64,000 bases of DNA from Phycisphaeraceae bacterium (GTDB lineage Bacteria > Planctomycetota > Phycisphaerae > Phycisphaerales > UBA1924). Location of the stretch: assembly GCA_019636695.1 (NCBI GenBank), contig JAHBXD010000002.1, positions 558,001 to 622,000 of the forward strand, in the 5' to 3' direction. Positions within the stretch are counted from its first letter, which is position 1. Each line of letters opens with the position of its first letter. Below the pieces are notes generated by a model, which had not been told where the DNA came from, did no database searches, and saw only the letters and a list, made by a program, of their open reading frames with translations. Below are positions 8,648 to 18,037 of the stretch, in pieces. The translations under genes were made by a program, and so were the position numbers.

Positions 8648-9238
8648 ATGACCCCCGACGATCGCGCTGCCGTGCTCGCTTTCCTCGCCTCACGCCGATC
8701 GGCGTCGCTCAGCGCCCTCGGCCCGCCCGGCCCCGATGAACCGCAGATCGCCCGGCTCATGCAGATCGCCGCGCGCGTTCCCGACCACGGCGCGCTTACA
8801 CCGTGGCGCTTCGTGCTTGTGCAAGGTGCTGCACTCAAGCGCTTCGGCGACCTCGTCGTCAGCGCGATCCGGCTCGAACAACCCCACGCCTCGCACGACC
8901 TTCTCGACGAAGCCCGCCTGCGCGCCACCCAGGCCCCCCTCGCGGTCACCGCCGTCTTCTCGCCGCGCCCCCATGCCAAAATCCCCGAGTGGGAGCAACT
9001 CCTCTCCGCCGGCGCTGCCTGCATGAACCTGCTCTCCGCCGCCACCGCGATGGGGTTCGGCGCGGTCTGGCTGACCCCGCGATACACACGCTCACCGCTG
9101 ATGCACGACGCCTTCACACTCACGCACGATGAGCGCATCGTCGGCATCATCTTCATCGGTTCACACTCGACCCCACGCGAAGATCGCCCCCGTCCCGCCC
9201 TCGAAGCCGTCGTCACCCGCCTGGCATCCCTCGCTTGA
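8648..9238 (+). CDS. Nitroreductase family protein
   Basis: A 196-residue FMN-binding nitroreductase of the short YdjA type. The N-terminal helix SRRSASLSALGPPGPDE and the segment IAARVPDHGALTPWRFVLV form the FMN phosphate site, and the C-terminal AATAMGFGAVWLT is the second flavin-contacting block. Substrate cannot be predicted; such enzymes reduce quinones or nitro-compounds with NAD(P)H. It follows truD by 16 bp with a GAAGGG ribosome site, so it probably belongs to the naxE-BFN-truD transcript. It converges with rsmE. Confidence 0.88.
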   Translation: MTPDDRAAVLAFLASRRSASLSALGPPGPDEPQIARLMQIAARVPDHGALTPWRFVLVQGAALKRFGDLVVSAIRLEQPHASHDLLDEARLRATQAPLAVTAVFSPRPHAKIPEWEQLLSAGAACMNLLSAATAMGFGAVWLTPRYTRSPLMHDAFTLTHDERIVGIIFIGSHSTPREDRPRPALEAVVTRLASLA

Positions 9239-9345
9239 CGTGTGATGCCGATCCGATGCGCGAACCCAGTTCGTGCTGGGCCGACCGCTTCGCCGTTGCC
9301 TCCTTGCCTGCCGACGCGCATACCCACGCGACACGCAAACCAACC

Positions 9346-10071
9346 TTACCGCGCCCGGCGCTCATGGTCCAGAATCACCGCCGACGCCGCCAACGTCGCC
9401 GTCTCGATCCGCATCACATGCGGCCCAACTTTCACGATGCTCGCCCCAGCCTCACGCGCGCGAGCCAACTCCCCATCCGTAAAGTCGCCCACCGGGCCGA
9501 TCAACAGCCTGATCGCCTCCGCTCCTGTCGGCACATACGCCCCGCCGCTGACATGCCCGATCACGAGCGATGTGCCCTCGGGCGCTCGCAACGCCTCCTC
9601 AAAACCCACGCTCGTGCCGATCTCCATCGTCCACGCGCGCCCGCACTGCTTGCACGCCTCCGCGGCGTGTCGAACCAATCGCCCCATCTTCCCCGCGCGC
9701 GGATCGACCTCCGTCCGCGCACAACGCAAAGGATGCCACGCGGCAACCCCCACCTGGCTGAGTTGGTCGATCATCTCCTCGACGCGCGGGCCTTTGGGCG
9801 TCGAACCGAACACTTCAAGCCGAGGCCGGTCAGGCGCGATGCTGCGCCGCTCCATCACGCGCACCATCAACCGCCACCCATCCCGTTTCCCGATTTTCTC
9901 GGACCCTTCCACCCTGCCCCGGGCGATGATGCCCCGCCCGTCAAGCAACTCCAGGGTTTCCCCTTGCACGACCCGCTTCACGCGGAGAGCATGGTGTGCT
10001 TCTTCGCCCTCGATCGCGACAATCTCACCCGTTTCGGGGATATGCTCGGCGGCAATTCGATGCACGCTCAT
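9346..10071 (-). CDS. rsmE: 16S rRNA (uracil1498-N3)-methyltransferase
   Basis: A 241-residue SPOUT-fold methyltransferase of the RsmE family. The N-terminal PUA-like domain is seen in EGEEAHHALRVKRVVQGETL, and the knotted SAM-binding domain in RPRLEVFGSTPKGPRVEEMI, KCxxQCGR-type helix (EACKQCGRAW) and LLIGPVGDFTDGEL. The last motif is normally IGPEGGFT; here Glu-Gly are replaced by Val and Asp (GPVGDFT), a mild departure. ATG at MSVHRIAAEH is chosen over an in-frame TTG three codons upstream because family proteins begin there. It is divergent from the acidic membrane protein gene. Confidence 0.93.
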   Translation of the reverse strand: MSVHRIAAEHIPETGEIVAIEGEEAHHALRVKRVVQGETLELLDGRGIIARGRVEGSEKIGKRDGWRLMVRVMERRSIAPDRPRLEVFGSTPKGPRVEEMIDQLSQVGVAAWHPLRCARTEVDPRAGKMGRLVRHAAEACKQCGRAWTMEIGTSVGFEEALRAPEGTSLVIGHVSGGAYVPTGAEAIRLLIGPVGDFTDGELARAREAGASIVKVGPHVMRIETATLAASAVILDHERRAR

Positions 10072-10150
10072 GATCGGCAACGACCCCCATATTCCCCTGG
10101 GGCCTTGAGTGCGCCACCCGCGGGACCGATGATCTGGGTCTGGGAGCCTT

Positions 10151-11362
10151 ATGCCAGTAACCGGCGCCCAACGCGATCAGCATAGCGACGAGTTCTCGAA
10201 CCAGGTCGATCGCATGGCCGAGGAACTCAGGACGCCGCGCATCGATGCCCAGTCCGATCAGGCCGCGTCTCCTCAGCCTCACGATGAACAAGACCTGCTC
10301 GACGCCGTAGACGCCATGACCGCGCCTGTGCCAGGCTCCGATCCAGACCCCTCACCTTCCGCCGACAATGAAGAAGCCCTCGATGCCCAGATCGAGATGA
10401 TGCTTCAGACCGCCGAGCAGACCGCCGATGCTGGTTCTCCCCACCCCGAATCCGGGGAAGGAGAACCCCCCGTGCCCGCCGCCGACGAAGCCCTGACGCT
10501 TGAAAGTCTCAATGCTGAACTGGCCGAAGCTTCGGACGATCTCGAAGGACAGATCGAGTCGGTCGATGGGCATATTGAGCACGTCCGGCCGCACGACACA
10601 TTTGCGATTCCGAGCCACCTCGCCCCGCCCGACCTCCCCAAGGCCGACGACGACAACGCCTTGATCGACGATCCCGCGCTCCCGACGCCCCCACAGCCCG
10701 ATGCGTACATGGATCGCACTTCGCGCACAGAGATCGACGCCTACGTCGATCGCGCCTCACCCACCGTCGAAGACATCGCCATCGATCGCGCCCCACCCGC
10801 TGACGAAGCGCCCTCCGCTTCAAGCACGATCGGCTCTTCGTCGCATGATTCCCCTGCCGTCGCCACCACGATACAAACCGAACCGGCCCCGGAGGCTTCT
10901 TCCACTTCCGCCGCGCTCGATGACGCCCTTGCCGCACGCGCCGCCGAATCGCTGCGTGCGCCCCAACCCGCGCCGGTCGCGCCCGCGGCAGCCCCTCCCA
11001 ACACGCCCGCGCAGTCCGATGCCCCATCAGGCCAACCTGTGCCCGCGCACACCACCGCTGCGCCGCCCCGCGAGGTGTCGCGCACTCTCGGTGCACACAC
11101 TCGAACCTTGGGGCGTGTGTTCGCCCCGCTCGTCAAGCGCGCTGCGGCACTGGCATCGGCTCCGCTCGAGGGCCGGCCGCGAATCATCCGCGACTCGATC
11201 GGCTGGCTCGCGATCTGGACGGCGTTTCTTGCCGTCTGCACGCTGATGGCGACCCTGGTCTTCCGCCATCCAAAGACGCCGCAGGTCGAAACCGCGCCGA
11301 CGACGCTCGACGAGGCCGATCGCTCGAGCGGATGGCGAGTCGTCACCCCCGACAATCCCTGA
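10151..11362 (+). CDS. Acidic low-complexity protein with C-terminal membrane helix
   Basis: A 403-residue protein of unknown function. The first 330 residues are rich in Asp, Glu, Ala and Pro with little predicted order, containing loosely repeated DAYVDRASP-like segments (about residues 178-215). Near the C-terminus one strong hydrophobic helix (about residues 347-370, SIGWLAIWTAFLAVCTLMA) is followed by a short tail. The layout suggests a cytoplasmic disordered arm tethered to the membrane. The ATG follows a GGGAGCC ribosome site. No domain is recognised; codon use matches flanking chromosomal genes. Confidence 0.65.
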   Translation: MPVTGAQRDQHSDEFSNQVDRMAEELRTPRIDAQSDQAASPQPHDEQDLLDAVDAMTAPVPGSDPDPSPSADNEEALDAQIEMMLQTAEQTADAGSPHPESGEGEPPVPAADEALTLESLNAELAEASDDLEGQIESVDGHIEHVRPHDTFAIPSHLAPPDLPKADDDNALIDDPALPTPPQPDAYMDRTSRTEIDAYVDRASPTVEDIAIDRAPPADEAPSASSTIGSSSHDSPAVATTIQTEPAPEASSTSAALDDALAARAAESLRAPQPAPVAPAAAPPNTPAQSDAPSGQPVPAHTTAAPPREVSRTLGAHTRTLGRVFAPLVKRAAALASAPLEGRPRIIRDSIGWLAIWTAFLAVCTLMATLVFRHPKTPQVETAPTTLDEADRSSGWRVVTPDNP

Positions 11363-11460
11363 CCTTTCCGGTGCTTTCGCGCGGCCGCGCAAAAGGCTCG
11401 AACGCCCGCCCGAGACCATGGGGCATGCCGAGTCGCCGCGTGGCATACACACGCACGACA

Positions 11461-11976
11461 TCAGGCATCAAGATCAAGTCGATGCGCAGCGCATAAGGCG
11501 ATCGCCAGCGCATCGGCCATGTCGGGGGGTTTAGGCGCCTCGGCCAACCCGAAGACATCGCGCACAGCCGTCTGCACCTGCCGTTTGCCCGCGTGCCCAT
11601 GCCCGACCAGCGCGTTCTTCACCATGTTGGGCTTGAGTTCGACCAGCGTTGCCCCGGTCTGGTGCGCGGCCAGCATCAACACCCCGCGGGCATGGCCCAT
11701 CAAGATCGCCGTGGCAGGGTGCTTGTAATGCGCAAAAAGCGATTCAATCGCGATCACATCCGGCCGCAGCCGATCGAGTAGTTCCCGGAAATCCCGATCC
11801 AGTTCGGCCAGACGCTGCGGAATCGGCCCCCGCACCGCGCTGCCGCGCACGAGGCGAAACACACCCGCCTCGACCAGGCGCGGCGCATCGGCCCGGCCCT
11901 CGATGCACCCGTAGCCGGTGATCGTCAACCCCGGGTCGATGCCGAGAACCCGCCTCGATGCTCGTTCGACAGACAT
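11461..11976 (-). CDS. ruvC: Holliday junction resolvase RuvC
   Basis: A 171-residue endonuclease that resolves Holliday junctions with RuvAB. The four catalytic acids are visible: Asp14 in LGIDPGLTITGYG, Glu78 in IAIESLF, and Asp152/Asp155 in PPDMADALAIA. The HAxGV segment (GHARGVLMLAA) and the KRQVQTAV helix are also conserved. An alternative ATG lies two codons upstream (MCMSVERA). The gene follows the MlaD-type gene by about 10 bp on the same strand. ruvA and ruvB are not in the window. Confidence 0.94.
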   Translation of the reverse strand: MSVERASRRVLGIDPGLTITGYGCIEGRADAPRLVEAGVFRLVRGSAVRGPIPQRLAELDRDFRELLDRLRPDVIAIESLFAHYKHPATAILMGHARGVLMLAAHQTGATLVELKPNMVKNALVGHGHAGKRQVQTAVRDVFGLAEAPKPPDMADALAIALCAAHRLDLDA

Positions 11977-11986
11977 GCACATCGGC

Positions 11987-13294
11987 CTATCGCTGCCGCA
12001 TGAGGCGTTGCAGAAACTCGCGTTCGGCCTGCCGCGTCGATTCAAACCGGGCCTCCAACTCCGACTGCAATCGCTCGATCTCCTCCCGCGAGATCGGGCG
12101 CGCTGGGTCGGCCCGGTCCAGCGCGATCTGCAACGCCTCTCCCGCCGCGCGAAGATCACTCACCGAGACGGCATACGCCCGCGCGGCGTCATACACAAGC
12201 TGCGATTCAAGCTCCTTGGTTGTCGGCCGGATCAGCAACCGCCACGGCTGCGCGCGGATCTCCGTCGCCACAAGCTTGAGCTGCTCGCTCGTCAGGCGCA
12301 GATTAGCGAACGTCCGGCGAAGTGAAGGCGTCTGTTCATCCAGCAACTGCCTGATTTGCTCGATCAGTTCACCCGCCGCCGAGGCCCGCTGCTCAAACTG
12401 GCTCACCGCGCGCTGCGCTGCGGGCATCATCTCTCGCTGGAAATCAGCCGTCGCCGCCTCAACGTTCGTGACAATCCGCTCGATCCCCGGGCGCTGCTCG
12501 TCGATCGTCTCCTGCACGGTCGAGACAACCCGCCTCGCATCGTCGATGCCCGCCCGAACCTCATCCATCATCTCGCCCGCCTTCGCACCCGCCGGTCGCA
12601 ACCCCGAGGTCAGCGCGTTCAGATCGCCCAGCGACCGATCCACCCGGTCCGACCATTCCGGCGTTCGTGCGGCAAGGTCCGCGACCAGTCCGCGCACCTC
12701 GCGCAGGCTCTCCTGCGCATCGATCAGCGCATCGGTGACCAGCGGGTCGTATCGGTCAACCATGTCGTTGAAATGCGTCACGACATGGTCAATCGACGCG
12801 AGCACCCGCTGCACACGCTCTCGCTCGGCCGGGCCGAACCCCGCCTGCGCCAGAAACGCCGGCGGCGCCAGCGTGCCCGTGAGCACCCCCTCCGGGCGAA
12901 GCACCGAGGCCCCCGCCGAATGCCCCCCCGCATGCGGAATGTTGATCGTGCTCAGCGTGCCCAGCAGCGGCAGATCCAGATACGCCACCGCATCGTCATA
13001 CAGCGCCAGGTCCGCCCGAACCTTGATCCGCACGTCTACCCCGATCGGCCGATTCGATTCGTCCTTGGCGAACCCGATCGAGACCACCTTGCCCACCTCA
13101 AGCCCGCCGATGTTGACCTTCGAGCCGGGCTTCAGCCCCGTCGCCCCCTCACGCAGCTCAAATCGAACCACGTACGCCTTCGACGGCGTCAGCGACAGAT
13201 CGCTCAGCACGATACTGACCACCAGCGCCAGGCATATCGACGCCAGCAGAAACAGACCCGCGAGAATGTTGTTCCGCTTGTACGTTCGGGGCAT
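11987..13294 (-). CDS. MlaD/MCE family substrate-binding membrane protein
   Basis: A 435-residue protein with one N-terminal membrane helix (about residues 8-30) followed by the MCE domain. The MCE signature is visible as VVRFELREGATGLKPGSKVNIGG-type segment followed by VGKVVSIGF. Beyond residue 150 the protein is almost wholly alpha-helical with long coiled-coil stretches, consistent with the helical barrel/needle of MCE proteins. These hexamers carry phospholipids or other lipids between membranes and usually work with an MlaE permease and MlaF ATPase, neither of which is adjacent. The ATG at MPRTYKRNN puts the helix directly at the N-terminus. Confidence 0.85.
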   Translation of the reverse strand: MPRTYKRNNILAGLFLLASICLALVVSIVLSDLSLTPSKAYVVRFELREGATGLKPGSKVNIGGLEVGKVVSIGFAKDESNRPIGVDVRIKVRADLALYDDAVAYLDLPLLGTLSTINIPHAGGHSAGASVLRPEGVLTGTLAPPAFLAQAGFGPAERERVQRVLASIDHVVTHFNDMVDRYDPLVTDALIDAQESLREVRGLVADLAARTPEWSDRVDRSLGDLNALTSGLRPAGAKAGEMMDEVRAGIDDARRVVSTVQETIDEQRPGIERIVTNVEAATADFQREMMPAAQRAVSQFEQRASAAGELIEQIRQLLDEQTPSLRRTFANLRLTSEQLKLVATEIRAQPWRLLIRPTTKELESQLVYDAARAYAVSVSDLRAAGEALQIALDRADPARPISREEIERLQSELEARFESTRQAEREFLQRLMRQR

Positions 13295-13357
13295 AGGCCG
13301 ACCCTGGCCGCACACTGTACCCGACCCGGATCATGCACGCATCCTCGCCCGATGCGT

Positions 13358-14305
13358 TCACGCCAGGTCTACCAGCACGGCCAGGTGCTCATCATCCAGC
13401 GCAGCGCGAATCGCCTGCCGGACATCCGCGCCCCGGAATCGACGCGTCACCAGCGACGCCGTCTCCACCCCGCCCCCTGCCAGCGCCGCCACACCGTCGG
13501 CCAGGCGCCCCCCGCTCACCCCGATCACCGCCAGTTCGCGACGAATGATCGCCTCGATCGCCCCCGATGCCGAAGTGGCATCCTCCGGACTCCACGCCCG
13601 CAGCAACGCGATCTTCCCCAGCACCCGCACCAGCGCCGTCGCCGTCGCCAGCGAAGTCGCCTCGCCCGAGCACTCCACCACCACGTCCTGATCCTGCCTG
13701 CGCCCCACTTCATCCAGATGCCTGTGCTTGACACCCCACTTCTCGCACAACGAATAAAACCGCGCGCGTCGACCCAGGCATCGCACCGAGGCGTTCCTCG
13801 CTGACATCACCTGCGCCGCCAGCAACCCCAATGCGTTGTCGCCGAGCACCGTCACATACGGTTTGCCCTCAAGGTGCAACCGGGCCGCCGCATGCACCAC
13901 CCGCGCCACATCCCACGCAAATACCCCGGCGTCGTCATCAACCTGCGCAGGCAGCACCGCCAGCGCGCTCACCGGCGCATGCACCGCCTCGGCCGCACGC
14001 GCGCCTTCACTGACAACGTCCAGCCGTCGCGGCGAAAGACAATGATCCGGAATCCCGCCGCAGCACGAAGCACACCCCGCACACGGTGCGCACAGCGGCA
14101 TCGCCACGCGACGTCCGCGCCAGCACCGCTCGACGCCCTCGCCGATCGACTCAATCACCCCGACCGCACGAGGCACGACCGCCGAAGCCTCGCGCGCGCC
14201 CGGTCCGCGCCACATCAGCAGCCGCGTCGGGCGAATCACGGCCATCCCGCGACCCGCGCGCCGGTCAGGCGGAACTTCAGCGCCCGTGGACGCGTCTACA
14301 GACAT
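13358..14305 (-). CDS. Zinc-binding alcohol dehydrogenase-like (MDR) protein
   Basis: A 315-residue medium-chain dehydrogenase/reductase. The four-cysteine structural zinc lobe is clear (CAPCAGCASCCGGIPDHC), and the Rossmann domain begins at YVTVLGDNALGLLAAQV with DVVVECSGEATSL further on. The protein is shorter than typical members and the catalytic-zinc region (normally CGTD and GHE) is not recognisable near the N-terminus (PTRLLMWRGPGAREASAVVPRAVGVI-like region), so activity is uncertain. Start chosen at MSVDASTG; upstream in-frame codons extend it by 20 residues. Substrate unknown. Confidence 0.7.
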   Translation of the reverse strand: MSVDASTGAEVPPDRRAGRGMAVIRPTRLLMWRGPGAREASAVVPRAVGVIESIGEGVERCWRGRRVAMPLCAPCAGCASCCGGIPDHCLSPRRLDVVSEGARAAEAVHAPVSALAVLPAQVDDDAGVFAWDVARVVHAAARLHLEGKPYVTVLGDNALGLLAAQVMSARNASVRCLGRRARFYSLCEKWGVKHRHLDEVGRRQDQDVVVECSGEATSLATATALVRVLGKIALLRAWSPEDATSASGAIEAIIRRELAVIGVSGGRLADGVAALAGGGVETASLVTRRFRGADVRQAIRAALDDEHLAVLVDLA

Positions 14306-14388
14306 GGAACCTTTGGGCATCTCCGCTCCCCGGCACGCATCGCCGAGGAACACCATCGACCCCAAGCCACCCCCGCTTCACCCAGGCC

Positions 14389-15189
14389 CTAGCCCCCCGA
14401 AAGATCCCGCGCCATCCCTGACGGATTTGACGATTGTTCGTTCGGGGGCGGCGGCATAAACGGCAGAAACTCGAACCACAACTTGTCCCGGTGAAATACC
14501 GGATACACATACGCGCTCCGGGCCGCAAACGGGTCCGGCACGCTCCCGATCCACTCAAGCCATGCCCGCCGATCAAGCCCGAAATCCTGCCCCGTCAACG
14601 TCCGCAGCGACGCCAGCGCGCTGTGCGTCACCCGCAACTGACGCTCCCCCAGCGCCGAAATCAACTGCTGAAGCACCCGATGATCAGGATATTGCCCGAG
14701 TGCATGCGCCACCTCGGCCCGAACGTCCACTTCCTGCTCGTTCCCCCGCTGAAGCGACCACAGCAGCGATTCAATCACCGCCGGGTTATGCACCCGTTGC
14801 AATGCCCGCGCGGCCTCGATCCGCACAATCCGTTGCGGGTCGCGCAGGTTCGCCGCGATCATCGGCGCGTGCCGCGGCACCCCATGATTCCCGAGCGCGC
14901 GCGTCGCCGCTGCACGCACCGTCGGCGCGGGGTCGTTGATGTAGTCCTCATACATCATCACGTACGGGTCGCCCCCGCCGAAGGGCGCATTCGCCAGGAG
15001 CAGCGTCCCCTGCGCGCGAAGGTCCGGGTTTGATGACAACGCCCGCTCTGCCGCCTCGGTCGGCGTCGGCGGCGCCAGCGCCTGCGTCAGCGTCGCCGCA
15101 CCTTCACGAAACTCCAGCCCGCACCCCGTACCAAGCACGCCCGCACACGCGCTCAACCCTGCCGCAATCCACCGACCAGGCCGGTTCAT
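14389..15189 (-). CDS. HEAT-repeat lipoprotein
   Basis: A 266-residue predicted lipoprotein: the N-terminus has a signal peptide ending in a lipobox LGTGC (Cys23). The body contains HEAT/PBS-lyase-like repeats, for example PTVRAAATRALGNHG, RIVRIEAARALQRV and DVRAEVAHALGQYPD, which form an alpha-solenoid for protein contacts. The C-terminal 60 residues are aromatic-rich and end in a polar tail. It is coupled by an ATGA overlap to the upstream gene for a membrane-anchored Gln/Arg-rich protein, so the two probably act in the same envelope process, which is unknown. Confidence 0.7.
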   Translation of the reverse strand: MNRPGRWIAAGLSACAGVLGTGCGLEFREGAATLTQALAPPTPTEAAERALSSNPDLRAQGTLLLANAPFGGGDPYVMMYEDYINDPAPTVRAAATRALGNHGVPRHAPMIAANLRDPQRIVRIEAARALQRVHNPAVIESLLWSLQRGNEQEVDVRAEVAHALGQYPDHRVLQQLISALGERQLRVTHSALASLRTLTGQDFGLDRRAWLEWIGSVPDPFAARSAYVYPVFHRDKLWFEFLPFMPPPPNEQSSNPSGMARDLSGG

Positions 15190-16007
15190 GCGAAACGGTC
15201 CTCGACATGTCGCAGCGCCACCGGACGCCCCAGAACCTCTTGCATCACGATCGCCCGACGCCAGTCCTCCAGCGACAACTCTTCACCCAGCAGCACACCC
15301 GTGGCCCCGGCGCTCCGCTCGCCCGCACCCCCGTCGCCGAACACCGCCTTCTGAGGTAACGACCCCACCTGACGCCGCGTTGCCGTCCGCTCCGTCGGGG
15401 CATCCGCCACCAGCCGGCGCACACTCTCTTCTTCCATCACCGGCGCATCCGGCACCGCACGCGGCCGCGCCGCCGCCGGACGATTCGGCGCCTGTCGCGC
15501 GGGCGCCTGTCGCGTCTGCGTCTGTCGTTGAGGTGGTGCCGCTGGCCTTTGCGCTGCCCCACCCTGCCGCTGGGCCGGTTGACGCGACGAGGTCTGCCTT
15601 GCGCCACCCCCGGGCGGGGTTTGCCTCGGCGCGCTGCGCGTCTGCACACTCACGGGTGGAATCGGCGCCCGACCGCCAGTTGCCCCACCAGGAACCCCCG
15701 CGGCCGCCCCACCCGCACCCGCCTGACGAAGCCGCTCCTGCTGCCGACGACGCAGTTCCTGAAGTTGCGCCTGCCGCTGAGCCGCAAGCTGCGCCAGCGC
15801 TTCGCTCCGATCGCGCTGCGTGGCCGCCGCGTGCTCCACGTCCGGGTCGCGCCCAGTCCGCAAGGTCTCTTCCTGCCGCCGCTGACGCTCAAGATCCCGC
15901 AATCGCGACTGACGCTTCTCTTCGAGTTTCTTCCACAACCCGGCCAAGGCCGGACCCGCCACAAAGAGCAGCACGAGGATGATCTGGATGAGCGTCTGGC
16001 GATTCAC
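15186..16007 (-). CDS. Membrane-anchored Gln/Arg/Pro-rich protein
   Basis: A 273-residue protein of unknown function with a hydrophobic N-terminal helix (about residues 6-24), then a charged Arg/Gln coiled-coil segment (about 27-100), a Pro/Ala/Gln/Thr-rich low-complexity linker (about 100-190) and a short conserved-looking C-terminal block containing LEDWRRAIVMQEVLGRP. The C-terminal motif resembles the end of other planctomycete proteins of this layout but I cannot name a family. It overlaps the HEAT lipoprotein start by 4 nt (ATGA). Confidence 0.65.
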   Translation of the reverse strand: MNRQTLIQIILVLLFVAGPALAGLWKKLEEKRQSRLRDLERQRRQEETLRTGRDPDVEHAAATQRDRSEALAQLAAQRQAQLQELRRRQQERLRQAGAGGAAAGVPGGATGGRAPIPPVSVQTRSAPRQTPPGGGARQTSSRQPAQRQGGAAQRPAAPPQRQTQTRQAPARQAPNRPAAARPRAVPDAPVMEEESVRRLVADAPTERTATRRQVGSLPQKAVFGDGGAGERSAGATGVLLGEELSLEDWRRAIVMQEVLGRPVALRHVEDRFA

Positions 16008-16085
16008 AGCGCCCAGATGGTATCAGGCTTCCGCCCCGGCAACCCGGCGCACGGGCCGGGGCATCCCCCGGGGTCTCTGCCCTGC

Positions 16086-16871
16086 TCAGTTCGTCGGCCT
16101 CACCGGCACCGTCACCCGCGCCTCTCCGCCATCATGCGGAACCCTGATCTGCGCAAAACGCATCTTGAAAACCTCCTCAAGCATCGCCGGCGTCACGCTC
16201 TCGGCGATCGGCCCGAAAGCGCGCACCACGCCCGACTCATCGAGCACCAACCCATGCGTGCACCACCGCTCGGCAAGCCCGAAATCATGCAGCACCACCA
16301 CCACCGCCGACCCCGCCCTCGCTTCACCCTGAAGCACCGACATCGCCCGATGTGCGAAAAACGGATCCATCGCACTCGTCGGCTCATCCACGAGAATCAA
16401 CGACTTTCCTCCTGAAGCCCGCTGCGCCCGTGCCTGCACAAGCACCCGCGCCAGCGACACCCGCTGCTGCTGCCCGATGCTCAGCGTCGAAATCCGCGCG
16501 CTCGCGACCTCCTCAAGCGACAGGTCCGCAAGCACTTCGTCCACCAACCCAGGCAAGGCCAGGATCGACAACCCCCCCATCTCCACCACCTCGCGCACCG
16601 TAAACGCAAACGCCACGCCGCCCCGTTGTGCGGCATACGCCGACATCCGCGCTCGCGCACGAGGCGACAGGCTCCCCACCGGCGCCCCGTTCAACGCAAT
16701 CTCCCCCGAAGTCACCCCCACGCCACCCACCACCGCGCGAAGCAAAGTCGTCTTCCCCGACCCGTTCGGCCCGATCACCGCCAGCATCGCCCCACCCTCA
16801 AGCTCGAACGACACCCCGCGCAGCACTTCGCGCTTGCCGTACGCGACATGAACGCCCGAGCACTTCAGCAC
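16086..16871 (-). CDS. ABC transporter ATP-binding protein, FecE/HmuV-like
   Basis: A 261-residue ABC ATPase. Walker A is GPNGSGKTT (residues 34-42), the Q-loop follows at AAQRGG, the signature is LSIGQQQRV, Walker B is SLILVDEPTSAMD and the H-loop is VVVLHD. Overall length and the QQQRV signature are like the iron-siderophore and heme importers (FecE, BtuD, HmuV). No permease or binding-protein gene is next to it, so the substrate is unknown and its partners must be elsewhere. Confidence 0.85.
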   Translation of the reverse strand: MLKCSGVHVAYGKREVLRGVSFELEGGAMLAVIGPNGSGKTTLLRAVVGGVGVTSGEIALNGAPVGSLSPRARARMSAYAAQRGGVAFAFTVREVVEMGGLSILALPGLVDEVLADLSLEEVASARISTLSIGQQQRVSLARVLVQARAQRASGGKSLILVDEPTSAMDPFFAHRAMSVLQGEARAGSAVVVVLHDFGLAERWCTHGLVLDESGVVRAFGPIAESVTPAMLEEVFKMRFAQIRVPHDGGEARVTVPVRPTN

Positions 16872-17012
16872 ACCCTTGGCCCTTCCACCGCAATTCCCAG
16901 GCTCCCCTACCCTTGGCCCGGACGCCCTCGCACACTACCCTAGCCGACCGGCCGAGGCGGCACCGCCCTAGGGCCTTCCCCGGCACGCGGCACCCCGCCG
17001 CCAGGAGGTTCC

Positions 17013-17993
17013 ATGTCCGAATCGCACGTCGTGGCGGTCGCAGGCGCAAACGGTTTCGTCGGGCGGCACGTCGTCCGTGCCCTGCTCGATGGTGGATGCC
17101 GTGTCCGCGCCTTGGTGCGCTCGCTCGACAAAGCCGCCGCCGTCCTCCCCGTACACGAACACCTCGACCTCGAAACCGGCGAAGTCCTCGCCGCGGCCGA
17201 TCGCGACCGCCTCCTCCGCGGGTGTACCGCCTGCATCAACACCATCGGCATCATCCGCGAAGCCCCAGGCGGACAGACCTTCCGACGCGCCCATGTCCTC
17301 ACGACCCGCGGCCTCGTCGATACCTGCGAAGAACTCGGCGTCACACGCTTCATCCAAATCTCCGCCCTCGGCGTCAACGACGAAGGCGAATGCCCCTACC
17401 GTCGCAGCAAGTTCGAAGCCGAAACCAACCTCCGCCGAAGCAGCCTCCGCTGGACCATCCTCCGCCCTTCCATGATCCTCGGCCCCGGAAGCGGCTTTCT
17501 CGATATGGCTCGAGGCTGGGTCACCGGACGCGCCTTTCCCCACCTTTTTATCCCCTATTTCCAGCGCCACACCGGTGGCCCCCCCATCCCCGGCCTCGCT
17601 CGTCTCGAAGACCCCGTCCTCGCACCCGTCGCCGCCGATGATGTCGCCCGCGCAGTGCTTGAAGCCCTCCGCCGCCCCCAGGCCGTCGGCGAGGTCTACG
17701 ACCTCTGCGGCCCCGAACGCACCACCATGCCCGAAATCCTCCGCGTGCTGCAAAGGCATGTTCCCCTGGCCAAAAAGCGCCTTCGCCTTGTCGGCGCGCC
17801 CGACTCGGTCGCCGTCAAAGTCGCCCGTGCGGCCAAGGTGGTCGGCCTTCGGCACGCACTCCCTTTCGACGAAGGCATGGCGATCATGGCCGGGCAAGAC
17901 AGCGTCTGCCTGACACGCAAACTCGAAACACACCTCGGCTTCGCCCCCGCCCCCGTGCTCCCGCGCCTGCCCGATTTCGCCCGCGCAGGATAA
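17013..17993 (+). CDS. NAD(P)-binding atypical SDR, NDUFA9-like
   Basis: A 326-residue extended/atypical short-chain dehydrogenase-like protein. The Rossmann nucleotide motif is GANGFVGRHVVRALL (residues 11-25), followed by RALVRSLDKA and later VTRFIQISALGVN and RRSKFEAETNLRRSSLRWTILRPSMI, all characteristic of the complex I NDUFA9-type group. These proteins bind NADPH tightly and may have structural or quinone-related roles rather than classical dehydrogenase activity. An AGGAGG ribosome site lies 5 nt before the ATG. It stands alone between divergent and convergent neighbours. Confidence 0.85.
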   Translation: MSESHVVAVAGANGFVGRHVVRALLDGGCRVRALVRSLDKAAAVLPVHEHLDLETGEVLAAADRDRLLRGCTACINTIGIIREAPGGQTFRRAHVLTTRGLVDTCEELGVTRFIQISALGVNDEGECPYRRSKFEAETNLRRSSLRWTILRPSMILGPGSGFLDMARGWVTGRAFPHLFIPYFQRHTGGPPIPGLARLEDPVLAPVAADDVARAVLEALRRPQAVGEVYDLCGPERTTMPEILRVLQRHVPLAKKRLRLVGAPDSVAVKVARAAKVVGLRHALPFDEGMAIMAGQDSVCLTRKLETHLGFAPAPVLPRLPDFARAG

Positions 17994-18037
17994 ATCCCGC
18001 ACACGCCGTCAACCTCTGCCGATCGCTCCCGGAGCCT